Shown: positions 14,037 through 22,245, counted from the first letter of the stretch. The stretch: 44,408 nucleotides of DNA from Paracoccaceae bacterium (GCA_030148225.1 JASBTX010000040.1:1-44408), one strand, 5' to 3'. Notes: generated by a model not told the origin, from the letters alone. Program-made: numbers and translations.

Positions 14037-16400
14037 TCATGCCCGCACCCGTCGCAAAGGCCAATGTCGCAGCGGTTTAGAGTCGATTTCCAGTGCCGCC
14101 TCCGGCCATCCCGGCACAGCGCGCAATGCCCGCAGCACCGCATCGACATCCGGCGCACCCCCGTTTCGCAGCGAAACCACATGACCATTCTCGGCCCGGC
14201 GCAGCGCGTCGCCCTGCCCACCCAGATCGAAGCCGATACAGGGCAGCCCGGTCGCCAGTGATTCCTGCGTGACAAAGGAAAAGGTCTCGGGCCAGAGCGA
14301 CGGAATGAGCCATGCGCCGATGCCATGCCGCGCCACGAGATGCGGCAGGTCCTCGAGCCGATATCCCCCCTGAACCGTCACAGAGCGCGGCACCGGGCAA
14401 TCCGGCGCCACCGCGCCCAGAACCACCAGCCGCGCCTCGCCGGTCCGAGCCAGAACAGGCGCGAGATCACGCACCACGGACGCCCCCTTCTGGTCGTTGA
14501 GGTTTCCCGGCACGCCAATCACCATTTGGCCCAAAGGCGCAGGAGACAGGCGCGGCACCGGTCCAAGCGGCCCATGCGGACGCAGGCGGACCTTGTGAGC
14601 CATGTCGGGATGCAGCCCGGCCACGATCATCGAGGAGGCCTCGGAGAACACGGTCAGGTGATCCGCCCGATCCAGCGCAGGCCGCCAGAGCGCCTGCCAT
14701 TCGGGGTCAGCTTCGCTGCGAAACGTGTAATCCCGGTTCAGCGGGTAATAGTCGTGGACCATCATCTCAAGCCGATGTCCGCCGGCGCAGAGGTCAAGCA
14801 GCCGGAACGGGATCTCCTCTGGCGCGGGGTCGCCCACGGCGCAGACATAGACCACCTCTCGCGGTCCCGCGTGGTTCAACAGAGTCTGTATCACCGCAAA
14901 ATGCGCCGTTGCGCCGCGCGTGACACCCGCTTGGGTGTGCAGTTCGATCTGCCAGCGCAGCGGGCCGCCGACACGCAGCACAACGGCGACCTCGTGCGTT
15001 GCCAGCCGCTGGTCCAGCCAGTGCGCCGTGCCGCCGCCCAGCGAATGGGCGAGATAGACGGGCAGGGATGTTTGCCCCAGACGCGCCCGCGCCCAGATCA
15101 GACCGGCGCGCAGACGGTCCCCCGTCAGCGGATCATTGGCCTGTGCCTGCGCCACCTCCGCATCGAAGCGGGGCCATCGGCGCGACAGCAAAGACGCGGC
15201 CTTGGCACGCAATATGCGTCTCTGTTCCGCACCGAAACTGGCCGCACCGACATGGCCGACGAACAGCCCGGTCTGGCAGACATGCCGCCCTCCAAGCGCG
15301 CGGGTGCGCTGGCACCAATCGACCTCTTCGCCATAGCCCCGCCCGAAGCGCTCATCGAAGCGAGTCACTTGAGCCAGCCATTGGGGGGACAAGGCCATGC
15401 AGAAGCCCGAGCCCGTGGGCAGAGAGGGCAGATCTGCATGGCGGGCGAAAGGGGTCAGCGCCGCATCGACCACATCGACCTCGGTGTTTCGCAGCGCAAC
15501 GCCCGTACAGGCATGTGGCGCGCCCATCAACTCGCCCTCGTTCGACAGTGGCGTGACGCTGGCGATGGTCCCATCCGTCAGGAGCGGGGCGATCAGGCGC
15601 GAGGCCCAACCTTGCGGCAGGGTGACATCGGAATTGAGCAGCACCACAGGCCGGTCGATGTGGCCAAGGGCGCTCAGCCCGGCATTGACCGCAGCGGCAA
15701 AGCCACGGGGGGTGTCATGGCAGAGAAGCGTGGCGTCGGGATGGGCGGTGACCCAATCCTGCAGGAACGGGCGGAGGGTCGGGTCGGTGGAGCCGTCCTC
15801 GACGATGACCAGCCGCCAGGGCAGATCGGTCTTGGCCTTGATGCGGTCAAGGCAGCACAGCACATGGGGCTTGGCGTTGTGAACCGGCAGCAGGATCGCA
15901 ATAGGGGTGGAGAGGGCGCGCAGGGCTGTGCCCGAGGGCGCAAGGTGCAACAGGGGGGCTGGGGTGCTCTGGGTCAGCCCGAGGCGCGCCTTGGCACGGG
16001 AGCGCATATGCGGATCGCGGATGTGCGGGAGGAGCGGCAGGGTCTGGAGGACGCGGCGCAGCAAGCCCGGCCAGAGCGTGAGATGCGCCGCGAGCCAACG
16101 CGCGGGGGACGGGGCGGGAAGGGTGACAGGATCACGCCCTGCGTTTCGCAGCGAAACCCGTATCGGCGCACCGGGCGCGTAGGGGAGCGAAGGGGCTGAG
16201 CCCTCTGAGCGGGCACCGTCCTGCTCGAGCAGGACGTCGTCTGCGCCATCAAGACTGCGCCCGTCCCGGGCGACGCAGATGCGCCCTTGGCGGAGGACAA
16301 CCGGGATGGAACGACCCGACGCGATGGAGAGCTCTCCCAGCACAAGGCAAAGATGCTGCGTCGCGTAACGGCGATAAAGGAGCGCAAGGCGCGAGAGCAT
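14037..16400 (-). CDS. two-domain glycosyltransferase (GT2-GT4 fusion)
   Basis: A 787-residue protein. After about 160 residues of unclear fold comes a GT2 domain (PIAILLPVHNAKPHVL..., VIVEDGSTDPT, and the metal-binding LLNSDVTLPQGW near residue 255; the later GYGEEVDWCQR holds the catalytic base region). The C-terminal third is GT4: MVIGVPGNLNDQKGA near 627 and the EX7E motif ETFSFVTQE near 704. A fusion would add two different sugars in succession. I chose the ATG at 16400, which has GGAAAGG eight bases upstream; a GTG at 16427 is also in frame. The gene is bracketed by the two 56-bp dyads and contains four GTTTCGC palindromes, several read as V-S-L-R-N in the protein. Confidence 0.82.
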   Translation of the reverse strand: MLSRLALLYRRYATQHLCLVLGELSIASGRSIPVVLRQGRICVARDGRSLDGADDVLLEQDGARSEGSAPSLPYAPGAPIRVSLRNAGRDPVTLPAPSPARWLAAHLTLWPGLLRRVLQTLPLLPHIRDPHMRSRAKARLGLTQSTPAPLLHLAPSGTALRALSTPIAILLPVHNAKPHVLCCLDRIKAKTDLPWRLVIVEDGSTDPTLRPFLQDWVTAHPDATLLCHDTPRGFAAAVNAGLSALGHIDRPVVLLNSDVTLPQGWASRLIAPLLTDGTIASVTPLSNEGELMGAPHACTGVALRNTEVDVVDAALTPFARHADLPSLPTGSGFCMALSPQWLAQVTRFDERFGRGYGEEVDWCQRTRALGGRHVCQTGLFVGHVGAASFGAEQRRILRAKAASLLSRRWPRFDAEVAQAQANDPLTGDRLRAGLIWARARLGQTSLPVYLAHSLGGGTAHWLDQRLATHEVAVVLRVGGPLRWQIELHTQAGVTRGATAHFAVIQTLLNHAGPREVVYVCAVGDPAPEEIPFRLLDLCAGGHRLEMMVHDYYPLNRDYTFRSEADPEWQALWRPALDRADHLTVFSEASSMIVAGLHPDMAHKVRLRPHGPLGPVPRLSPAPLGQMVIGVPGNLNDQKGASVVRDLAPVLARTGEARLVVLGAVAPDCPVPRSVTVQGGYRLEDLPHLVARHGIGAWLIPSLWPETFSFVTQESLATGLPCIGFDLGGQGDALRRAENGHVVSLRNGGAPDVDAVLRALRAVPGWPEAALEIDSKPLRHWPLRRVRA
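14163..14177. repeat. parS-like palindrome 5 (perfect arms)
   Basis: GTTTCGC-A-GCGAAAC inside the GT2-GT4 gene, read as V-S-L-R-N in the protein. Confidence 0.7.
14710..14724. repeat. parS-like palindrome 6 (one mismatch)
   Basis: GCTTCGC-T-GCGAAAC inside the GT2-GT4 gene, with one substitution in the left arm. Confidence 0.5.
15486..15500. repeat. parS-like palindrome 7 (one mismatch)
   Basis: GTTTCGC-A-GCGCAAC inside the GT2-GT4 gene, read as V-A-L-R-N in the protein, with one substitution in the right arm. Confidence 0.5.
16143..16157. repeat. parS-like palindrome 8 (perfect arms)
   Basis: GTTTCGC-A-GCGAAAC inside the GT2-GT4 gene, again read as V-S-L-R-N. Confidence 0.7.
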
Positions 16401-16492
16401 GGCCAGCCTTTCCGGCAGAGGGGTCACCGGTCAGACTGGACTGAAGATGGTTAACGCAGGCTTAACCCCGCGCCATTGGGGCGCCGCTGATT

Positions 16493-16548
16493 AGGTCCGA
16501 AACGGACCCATTGTTTCGCGTGCGAAACATTAGGACCGAACCGGACCT
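16493..16548. repeat. 56-bp tripartite dyad, copy 2
   Basis: Same design and orientation as copy 1: left wing GGTCCG-AAA-CGGACC, a perfect 16-bp core GTTTCGC-GT-GCGAAAC (16513-16528) and right wing GGACCG-AAC-CGGACC. Its right end overlaps the parB stop codon by two bases. It lies upstream of the GT2-GT4 gene and directly downstream of parB, a frequent place for plasmid centromeres. Confidence 0.82.
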
Positions 16549-17572
16549 ATTTTGGAACGTATACCGATGCGTTGCTGAGCAGCCGCTTCAGATCCGGCTC
16601 GAGCTTGTCCGGCCAGGCCGCACCCAGGATCGAGAGTGTGCCATCGCGATGGCGACGCAAGGTGAACGCACCGATGGTTTCGTCGCGAAACGCGGGTTCT
16701 GCTTCTGCAGATTTCGTCTCTGAACCGCCCTTTAGAGACTGGTTTTGTGCTGTCAGCGCCTTGGTCAGCAGCGCGGTTTCCGCCTCCGGGCTGTCGATCT
16801 CGGCGGCACTCAAACGGGTGGTCAGGCGGTCCGCAAAGCCGGGGTCATCATTCAGCGCCTGCGACAGGCTCAGCCCGAGCCGTTCGCTCAGCGCCTGCGG
16901 GAAGCGCAGCACACCATCAAGCGCACGCACCACCGGAAGGAAGCTGCCGATCTTGGAGCGTTTGGCGCGGGAGGCGGAGTGAAAGAGCATCTGCAACGCG
17001 GTGCGTTCGGTGCCATACACCCCTTCATCGACCGCCTTCACGACAATGCGGGCGCGCTCGAAATAGCTCAGATCAACGCGGATCTCGTTTTCCTCGACCA
17101 TGGCGAGATAGGCATCCGACGCCTCTTCGGGGCGGCGCAGGAGGGCCAGAACGGTGGGGTCATGGTTCCGGTCTTCTTCGGCGATCTCGGCCAGTGCCCG
17201 GCAGCGCCGCCAGCCCGAGATCAGCCCGTAGCGCCCGTCGCTCAGGTGCATCACCTCGACCGGTGTCTGCTGACCCCGGCGGCGCAACGAGGTCTTGAGC
17301 ACCTGCATCTCGGTCTCGTCCACCACCAGACGGTCGCGCACGAGATGATCCACCACGATTTCGTCGAGCGGCAGGTCCACCACCATGCGCCCCTCGTCAC
17401 GGGCCCGCGCAAGGCTTTCGGCCATTTCGTTCAGCGCCGCCATGCTGGAGGCATCCCGCGCCACATCGGCGATCGGGGCGCTGCGGGGGCCGGAGAACAT
17501 CGACTTCGTCTCAAGCGGGGGCGTGTCGAGATAGGCGGGGTTCGGCGGTGTCAGGCGTTTACGCTTGGCCAT
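16547..17572 (-). CDS. parB: plasmid partition protein ParB
   Basis: A 341-residue DNA-binding partition protein. Residues about 60-150 form the ParB/Spo0J nuclease-like domain (VVDLPLDEIVVD, LKTSLRRRGQQTPVEVMHLSDGRYGLISGWRRCRALAEI, i.e. the 'G.RR..A' box), followed by the helical DNA-binding part (VEENEIRVDLSYFERARIVVKAV...). It binds parS sites and is moved by ParA. The start has a clear GGAGG site. The gene lies 146 bases downstream of parA and on the same strand. One GTTTCGC-type palindrome is inside it and a 56-bp dyad covers its stop codon, making them candidates for its own binding sites. Confidence 0.9.
   Translation of the reverse strand: MAKRKRLTPPNPAYLDTPPLETKSMFSGPRSAPIADVARDASSMAALNEMAESLARARDEGRMVVDLPLDEIVVDHLVRDRLVVDETEMQVLKTSLRRRGQQTPVEVMHLSDGRYGLISGWRRCRALAEIAEEDRNHDPTVLALLRRPEEASDAYLAMVEENEIRVDLSYFERARIVVKAVDEGVYGTERTALQMLFHSASRAKRSKIGSFLPVVRALDGVLRFPQALSERLGLSLSQALNDDPGFADRLTTRLSAAEIDSPEAETALLTKALTAQNQSLKGGSETKSAEAEPAFRDETIGAFTLRRHRDGTLSILGAAWPDKLEPDLKRLLSNASVYVPK
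16677..16691. repeat. parS-like palindrome 9 (one mismatch)
   Basis: GTTTCGT-C-GCGAAAC inside the 3' part of parB, with one substitution. It is the last member of the array on the right. Confidence 0.5.
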
Positions 17573-17647
17573 GGGAGCCTCCTGTCTTTTGCGGCCGGGA
17601 GGTTTGGCGCGTTTGGTTAAGCTTTGGTGTCCGTGGCGTGCGGTGGA

Positions 17648-17664
17648 TTGGGGCGCTGCCCCAA
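17648..17664. repeat. hairpin in the parA-parB gap
   Basis: TTGGGGC-GCT-GCCCCAA, a perfect 7-bp stem in the 146-bp gap between parA and parB. It could weaken read-through from parA into parB or stabilise the 3' end of the parA message. Confidence 0.5.
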
Positions 17665-17718
17665 ACCCCGGAGTTTACGGGCAAGATGAAGGGGGAGCGC
17701 TGCGCTGCGAACATCGGC

Positions 17719-19104
17719 TCACTCCGCCGCCTGCTGTGCCAGTTGCACGTCACGGTGCCAGCTTCCGATGAGAAGCTGTTTGAAGGCGGCATAGGTGGCG
17801 TCAAAGGTTTCGCGGCCGCGCACATAGGTCTCGCGGTTGAAATCGCGGTAATCGGCCTCGTAGATGCCCTGCACCTGTTCGCTGGCCTGTCCGATCAGCG
17901 CGGTAAAGCCCTGACGATGCGGCGAGAGGGTGGGGCCGAGATAGGCCTGCATGAGGGCGGCGAGTTCGGCCTGCTGGGCGCTGTCATAACGGGTGACCAC
18001 GGCGCGCACCGCGTCCCATTGGAAGGCCAGCCCATCGCGGCCCAGGGCGCGCGCGGCCATGTTCTCGGCCTCCTCGATGGAGCCGAAGGTGGAGTGCAGC
18101 ATGTCGAAGAAGCGGCCGGTGCTGTCAAATTCGAGGAAGGACGCCCCCAGAGGCACCAGCAGGATGTCGGCGGCGGCCAGCCCGTTGATGGTGAGGTAGC
18201 CAAGGGCAGGGGGCGTGTCGAGGAAGATCACGTCGTACTGGTCAAGGATGCCGTCCTCGGCGAGCGAGTCGGTGAGCGCATCCCAGAGCTTCCAGCCGCG
18301 CGAGGCCATGCGCCAGACAGGGATCTGGAACTCGGCCCAGTAGAGGTTCAGCTGCGCGCCGATGAGGTCGATATTGGGCCAGTGGGTTTTCTGCACCAGC
18401 GTTTCGCTGCGCGACTTCAGCGCCTCGGACAGCGTGTCGTCGAGCGGGGTGGGCGCCCCACCCCGGTCCATGCGGCGCTGGTTTTCACCCTGCAGGTGAC
18501 GCGCGTAGTGACGGGCCAGAAGCGGGAAGACGGTGGACCATTCATCGGCCACCTTGCCGCCGAAGATCGAGGTCATGGAGCCCTGGCTGTCGAGATCGAT
18601 CACCAGCACCTTGTAGCCGTCAAGGGCGGCGGACATGGCGAGATGGGCGGCTGTCGAGGTCTTGCCGACACCGCCTTTGAAGTTGGCCACGGCGACCAGT
18701 TTGGCGGGCTGCCCCTTGGGGCGGTAGGGGAGGTATTCCTTGGCCTTGGAGCCCTCGCTGGCGAAATGGGCGCGCAGGCGCAGCACCTCGTCGAAGGTGA
18801 ACCACTTGGCGCCGCTTGTGGTCTCGGAGCGGCCCTGCGGCAGGTCGGGGTTCTGCTTGAGCACGCGGCGGAAATGTCCCGTTGCAACCGGGATCAGGTA
18901 GCGGGTGATTTCCCAGGTGGAGAACAGGCGCAGGCTGCGACCGCCGCTTTCCTCGAGCCCGCGACTGGCGAGATCGGCGCGCCCCGCTTCGCAGGCGCGC
19001 GCGATCCGGCCGAAATCAGCGGTGGTGGCGGGGGCCCCGAGCGCATCAAGCGCGCTGTCGGGATGGATGTTGAAATAGGGGGGAAGGGGGTGATCCTGGG
19101 TCAT
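17719..19104 (-). CDS. parA: plasmid partition ATPase ParA
   Basis: A 461-residue ParA of the large type Ia class. The N-terminal 150 residues hold a helix-turn-helix-like region (WFTFDEVLRLRAHF) used for autoregulation, followed by the deviant Walker A FKGGVGKTSTAAHLA near residue 170, the A' motif VLVIDLDSQGSMT, and Walker B VIFLDTPPALG. It moves ParB-parS complexes over the nucleoid and probably represses its own promoter. I use MTQDHP (19104); a start 75 bases upstream would lie inside the inverted repeat at 19139-19178, which I take as promoter. The gene is divergent from repA across the origin. Confidence 0.9.
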   Translation of the reverse strand: MTQDHPLPPYFNIHPDSALDALGAPATTADFGRIARACEAGRADLASRGLEESGGRSLRLFSTWEITRYLIPVATGHFRRVLKQNPDLPQGRSETTSGAKWFTFDEVLRLRAHFASEGSKAKEYLPYRPKGQPAKLVAVANFKGGVGKTSTAAHLAMSAALDGYKVLVIDLDSQGSMTSIFGGKVADEWSTVFPLLARHYARHLQGENQRRMDRGGAPTPLDDTLSEALKSRSETLVQKTHWPNIDLIGAQLNLYWAEFQIPVWRMASRGWKLWDALTDSLAEDGILDQYDVIFLDTPPALGYLTINGLAAADILLVPLGASFLEFDSTGRFFDMLHSTFGSIEEAENMAARALGRDGLAFQWDAVRAVVTRYDSAQQAELAALMQAYLGPTLSPHRQGFTALIGQASEQVQGIYEADYRDFNRETYVRGRETFDATYAAFKQLLIGSWHRDVQLAQQAAE

Positions 19105-19138
19105 CTGCTGCTCGGGTCTGCCTGATGGAGCGCTTCTG

Positions 19139-19178
19139 TGTGCGCTGTTTTTGGCAGAATACCACAAAAATGCGCACA
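19139..19178. promoter_or_regulatory. inverted repeat, possible parA operator
   Basis: TGTGCGC (19139-19145) and GCGCACA (19172-19178) face each other across 26 bases; inside them TTTTTGG and CCACAAAAA form a second, looser pair. The element starts 35 bases upstream of the parA ATG, where ParA autorepression would be expected. Confidence 0.45.
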
Positions 19179-19371
19179 TGGAAGAAAAACCGCAACACCT
19201 CTTTCTTTTCTAAGCAAATTCAGGAGGTTGCCATATCTCTGCTGGGTCTGAAGAGGGTGTGCTGGAGATCCTGCGGTTCTGTTAAAATCAGTTAGTTATA
19301 CGTTACGGGATTGAAGCGGTTTTCATAAGCCTTTTGTTTCAAAGGGAAAATCGATGTTCTTTTGGCCTTGC

Positions 19372-19437
19372 GCGACTCTGAACCTCCGTTTGTGCGACTC
19401 CAATCCCCCGAGCAGGTGACTCCGATCCTCCGCTGAA
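19372..19437 (+). repeat. three tandem 22-bp iterons
   Basis: Direct repeats begin at 19372, 19394 and 19416, exactly 22 bases apart. The first 17 bases share the consensus GYGACTCCGATCCTCCG (units 1 and 3 agree at 14 of 17 positions); the last five bases vary. A 22-bp period equals two helical turns, as in initiator-bound iterons. They are the probable RepA binding sites. Confidence 0.8.
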
Positions 19438-19462
19438 CGTCCAGCTTTGGATAGACGCACGC

Positions 19463-19471
19463 TGTGGATAA
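19463..19471. promoter_or_regulatory. consensus DnaA box
   Basis: TGTGGATAA, the exact complement of the TTATCCACA consensus, 26 bases after the last iteron. Host DnaA bound here would help RepA open the origin. Confidence 0.75.
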
Positions 19472-19570
19472 CTTTAGGTTGGGTGTCACTGAAACCCCGA
19501 AAGCCGAGTCGGCGCAAACGTCGGCCGCAAAAACAAACGGGGATCGAGCAGAGCAAATACAGGCGGACCC

Positions 19571-20575
19571 ATGAGCGGGACGATGACTGGCGGGCTGTTG
19601 CCTGACCGACACCCAACGGGCGATTTTTTCGTCTGCGATATCTTTGACGCCAGTCCGAAGGATGATCTGGCGTCGATGGAACATCCGATTTTTTCGCTGA
19701 GCACGCGGCCTGACCGGCGGGTGCTGTCCTATGCCCATAACGGGGTTGAGGTGGAGGTGGTGCCATCGGTCAAGGGGCGGGCGACGATCCATGACAAGGA
19801 CATCCTGATCTATTGCATCAGCCAGCTGGTGGCGGCGATGAACGCGGGCCGGCAGGTGGGGCGCACGCTGACGCTGCGCGCGCATGATCTCTTGGTGGCG
19901 ACCAATCGCGACACGGGCGGCGAGAGCTACACAAGGTTGCGCGAAGGGTTCGAGCGGCTGGCGGGTACGCGCATCACCACCAATATCGACACCGGCGGGG
20001 TGGAGGCGACGCGGGGCTTCGGCCTCATCGAGAGCTGGGAGATTTTGCGCAAGTCGCGCGGTGGGCGGATGATCAGCGTGACGGTGACACTGTCGGACTG
20101 GCTCTATCGCGCGGTCTGTGCGCGCTCGGTGCTGACGCTGAGCCGCGATTACTTCCGGCTGAGGAAACCCCTGGAGCGGCGGGTCTATGAGCTGGCGCGC
20201 AAACATTGCGGGCGGCAGGCGGAATGGGCGATCTCGGTGCCGGTGCTGCATCTGAAATCGGGATCGGCGGCACCGGTGCGGGTGTTTCGCGCGGCGATCC
20301 GGCGCATGATCGAAGAGGACCACCTGCCGGACTATTCCCTCGCCGAACGCGAGGGCGATGTGCTGGTTGTCACGCGACGGGCCAAACCGCGCCCCATGGA
20401 TGCCCCGGTTCTGTTGGAAGAGACATTGGCGGCGGCGCGGGCCTTGCGCCCGGGTGTGGATGTTTACGCCTTGCAGGCGCGCTGGCTTGCGTGGTGGGAT
20501 GAGACCGGACGCCCAAGGCTGGGCAATCCGGACCGGGCCTTCCTGGCCTGGGTGAAGACGCAGAAGGACGGCTGA
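19571..20575 (+). CDS. repA: replication initiator RepA (RPA family)
   Basis: A 334-residue initiator of the alphaproteobacterial RPA type. Visible are DDLASMEHPIFSLSTRPDRR, KGRATIHDKDILIYCISQL, LRAHDLLVATNR..GGESYTRLREGFERLAGTRI and YFRLRKPLERRVYELARKHCG, which together give the tandem winged-helix pattern of RepA-like initiators. It should bind the iterons upstream and open the origin. Its stop codon overlaps the rfbC start (TGATG), so replication and rhamnose genes share a transcript or are coupled in translation. This gene order is that of roseobacter RepA-I plasmids. A second Met 12 bases further is also a possible start. Confidence 0.9.
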   Translation: MSGTMTGGLLPDRHPTGDFFVCDIFDASPKDDLASMEHPIFSLSTRPDRRVLSYAHNGVEVEVVPSVKGRATIHDKDILIYCISQLVAAMNAGRQVGRTLTLRAHDLLVATNRDTGGESYTRLREGFERLAGTRITTNIDTGGVEATRGFGLIESWEILRKSRGGRMISVTVTLSDWLYRAVCARSVLTLSRDYFRLRKPLERRVYELARKHCGRQAEWAISVPVLHLKSGSAAPVRVFRAAIRRMIEEDHLPDYSLAEREGDVLVVTRRAKPRPMDAPVLLEETLAAARALRPGVDVYALQARWLAWWDETGRPRLGNPDRAFLAWVKTQKDG

Positions 20576-21138
20576 TGCTGGATGTTGAAACAACGGCGCT
20601 GGAGGGTCTGCTGATCCTGACGCCGCGGCGGTTCGGGGATGCGCGGGGGTTCTTTGCCGAGACGTGGAACGCTGCGCGACTGGCCGAGGTGGCGGGGATC
20701 GATCCGGTCTTCGTGCAGGACAACCATTCGCTCTCGGCGGAAGTGGGCACCATTCGCGGCCTGCATTACCAGGCGCCGCCGAAGGGTCAGGGCAAGCTGG
20801 TGCGCTGCGGGCGCGGGGCGGTCTGGGATGTGGCGGTGGATATCAGGCGCGGCTCTCCGACCTATGGGTCTTGGGTCGGTGTCGATCTGACCGCCGAGAA
20901 CGGGCGGCAGCTCTGGGTGCCCGAGGGCTTTGCCCATGGGTTTGTCACCCGCGCGCCCGACACCGAGATCATCTACAAATGCACCGGGTACTATGCACCC
21001 GAGGCCGAAGGCGCGGTGCGCTGGGATTCGGTGGGCATCGACTGGGGTTTGACGGGCAGCCCTGTCTTGTCGGACAAGGACGCGGCAGCGCCTGCCTTGG
21101 ACGAGATCGACAGCCCTTTCGAGTGGAGCAACGCGTGA
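20575..21138 (+). CDS. rfbC: dTDP-4-dehydrorhamnose 3,5-epimerase
   Basis: A 187-residue cupin-fold epimerase (RmlC). Family motifs are [36 protein letters not shown] (with the catalytic His in RGLHYQ), [34 protein letters not shown] and [18 protein letters not shown] (the catalytic Tyr region). It inverts C3 and C5 of the 4-keto sugar in the third-last step to dTDP-L-rhamnose. The gene overlaps repA by one base and rfbB by four, making it the first gene of the rhamnose operon. Confidence 0.95.
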   Translation: MLDVETTALEGLLILTPRRFGDARGFFAETWNAARLAEVAGIDPVFVQDNHSLSAEVGTIRGLHYQAPPKGQGKLVRCGRGAVWDVAVDIRRGSPTYGSWVGVDLTAENGRQLWVPEGFAHGFVTRAPDTEIIYKCTGYYAPEAEGAVRWDSVGIDWGLTGSPVLSDKDAAAPALDEIDSPFEWSNA

Positions 21139-22175
21139 AGCTTTTGGTGACAGGAGGGGCCGGGTTCATCGGCTCGGCGGTGGTCAGGCAGGCGATTGGT
21201 CAGGGGCATGAGGTCGTGAACCTCGATGCGCTGACCTATGCGGCCTGCCTCGACAATGTGGCCTCGGTTGCCGATGCGCCGGGTTATACGTTTATGCAGG
21301 GCGATATCCGCGATGGGGCTTTGTTAGAGACTGTTTTTGCCGACCATGCGCCCGATGCGGTGATGCATCTCGCCGCTGAATCCCATGTGGACCGGTCCAT
21401 CGACGGGCCCGGTGCCTTCATCGATACGAACGTGGTGGGCACCTACACGCTGTTGCAGGCCGCGCGCGGCTATTGGGAAGGTCAGGGCAAGCCAGAGGCG
21501 TTCCGTTTTCACCATATCTCGACCGACGAGGTCTTTGGGTCTCTGGGCGCGACAGGCCAGTTCACCGAAGAGACGCCTTACGATCCGCGCTCGCCCTATT
21601 CGGCGTCGAAAGCGGCGAGCGATCATCTGGTGCGGGCGTGGCATCACACCTACGGATTGCCCGTGGTGCTGTCGAACTGTTCGAACAATTACGGGCCGTA
21701 CCATTTCCCCGAAAAGCTGATCCCGGTGGTCATTCTTAATGCGCTCGCAGGCAAGCCGATCCCGGTTTATGGCGCGGGTGAGAATGTGCGCGACTGGCTC
21801 TATGTGGAGGACCATGCCGATGCGCTGCTGACAGTGGTCACAAAGGGGCAGGTGGGGCGGTCCTACAATATCGGCGGTGAGAATGAGGCGCGCAATATCG
21901 ACCTTGTCCGCATGATCTGCACGCTGATGGACGAGATGGTGCCCGAAGGCGCGCCCCACGCGCGGCTCATCTCCTTCGTGACCGACCGTCCCGGGCATGA
22001 TCTGCGCTATGCGATCGACCCCAAGCGCATGCGGGGTGAGCTGGGCTGGCGGCCCTCGGTGACGCTGGAGGAAGGGCTGCGGCGCACGGTGCGCTGGTAT
22101 CTCGACAATCGCGACTGGTGGCAGGCGCTGCAGGGGCGCGATGGCGTGGGGCAGCGGTTGGGGGTCAAGGCATGA
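21135..22175 (+). CDS. rfbB: dTDP-glucose 4,6-dehydratase
   Basis: A 346-residue short-chain dehydrogenase (RmlB). The start is GTG within the rfbC stop (GTGA), because the Rossmann motif [15 protein letters not shown] must be at the N-terminus. Other motifs are [22 protein letters not shown] with the catalytic Asp-Glu pair, and [15 protein letters not shown] with the YxxxK. It converts dTDP-glucose into dTDP-4-keto-6-deoxyglucose using bound NAD. An ATG start further upstream would create a long overlap with rfbC and is not credible. Confidence 0.95.
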   Translation: MKLLVTGGAGFIGSAVVRQAIGQGHEVVNLDALTYAACLDNVASVADAPGYTFMQGDIRDGALLETVFADHAPDAVMHLAAESHVDRSIDGPGAFIDTNVVGTYTLLQAARGYWEGQGKPEAFRFHHISTDEVFGSLGATGQFTEETPYDPRSPYSASKAASDHLVRAWHHTYGLPVVLSNCSNNYGPYHFPEKLIPVVILNALAGKPIPVYGAGENVRDWLYVEDHADALLTVVTKGQVGRSYNIGGENEARNIDLVRMICTLMDEMVPEGAPHARLISFVTDRPGHDLRYAIDPKRMRGELGWRPSVTLEEGLRRTVRWYLDNRDWWQALQGRDGVGQRLGVKA

Positions 22176-22211
22176 CTGCTCTTTCATCTTGCCAGATAAA
22201 CTCCGGGGAGC

Positions 22212-22231
22212 GCGAGGGGCTGGCCCCTCGC
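22212..22231. repeat. hairpin between rfbB and rfbD
   Basis: GCGAGGGG and CCCCTCGC around CTGG, in the only real gap (70 bases) of the rhamnose operon. A GC-rich stem of this sort inside an operon usually acts as a message stabiliser or partial attenuator; it is not followed by T residues. Confidence 0.55.
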
Positions 22232-22245
22232 TGGACATGGGTCAC

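Larger units (their letters stand above)
19105..19570. other. origin and divergent promoter region (oriV)
   Basis: A 466-base non-coding stretch between parA and repA. From left to right it holds an inverted repeat next to parA, an AT-rich stretch (19190-19230 and 19275-19360), three 22-bp iterons, a DnaA box and the small palindrome GCCGA-G-TCGGC at 19503-19513 ahead of repA. This combination of iterons, AT-rich DNA and a DnaA box beside an initiator gene is the standard layout of an iteron-type plasmid origin. Confidence 0.75.

Noticed and set aside
14325..16199. 624-codon plus-strand frame opposite the GT2-GT4 gene
   Set aside because: The minus strand has two glycosyltransferase domains; the antisense product is Arg/Gly/Gln-rich.
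13982..16528. identification of the palindromes as chromosomal-type parS or repABC-type parS
   Set aside because: They differ from TGTTTCACGTGAAACA in the centre and from the GTTNNCNGCNGNNAAC repABC pattern at position 6; I call them parS-like only by position and symmetry.
17548..19125. 525-codon plus-strand reading frame opposite parA
   Set aside because: parA on the other strand has all ATPase motifs; the antisense product is Gly/Val/His-rich and featureless.
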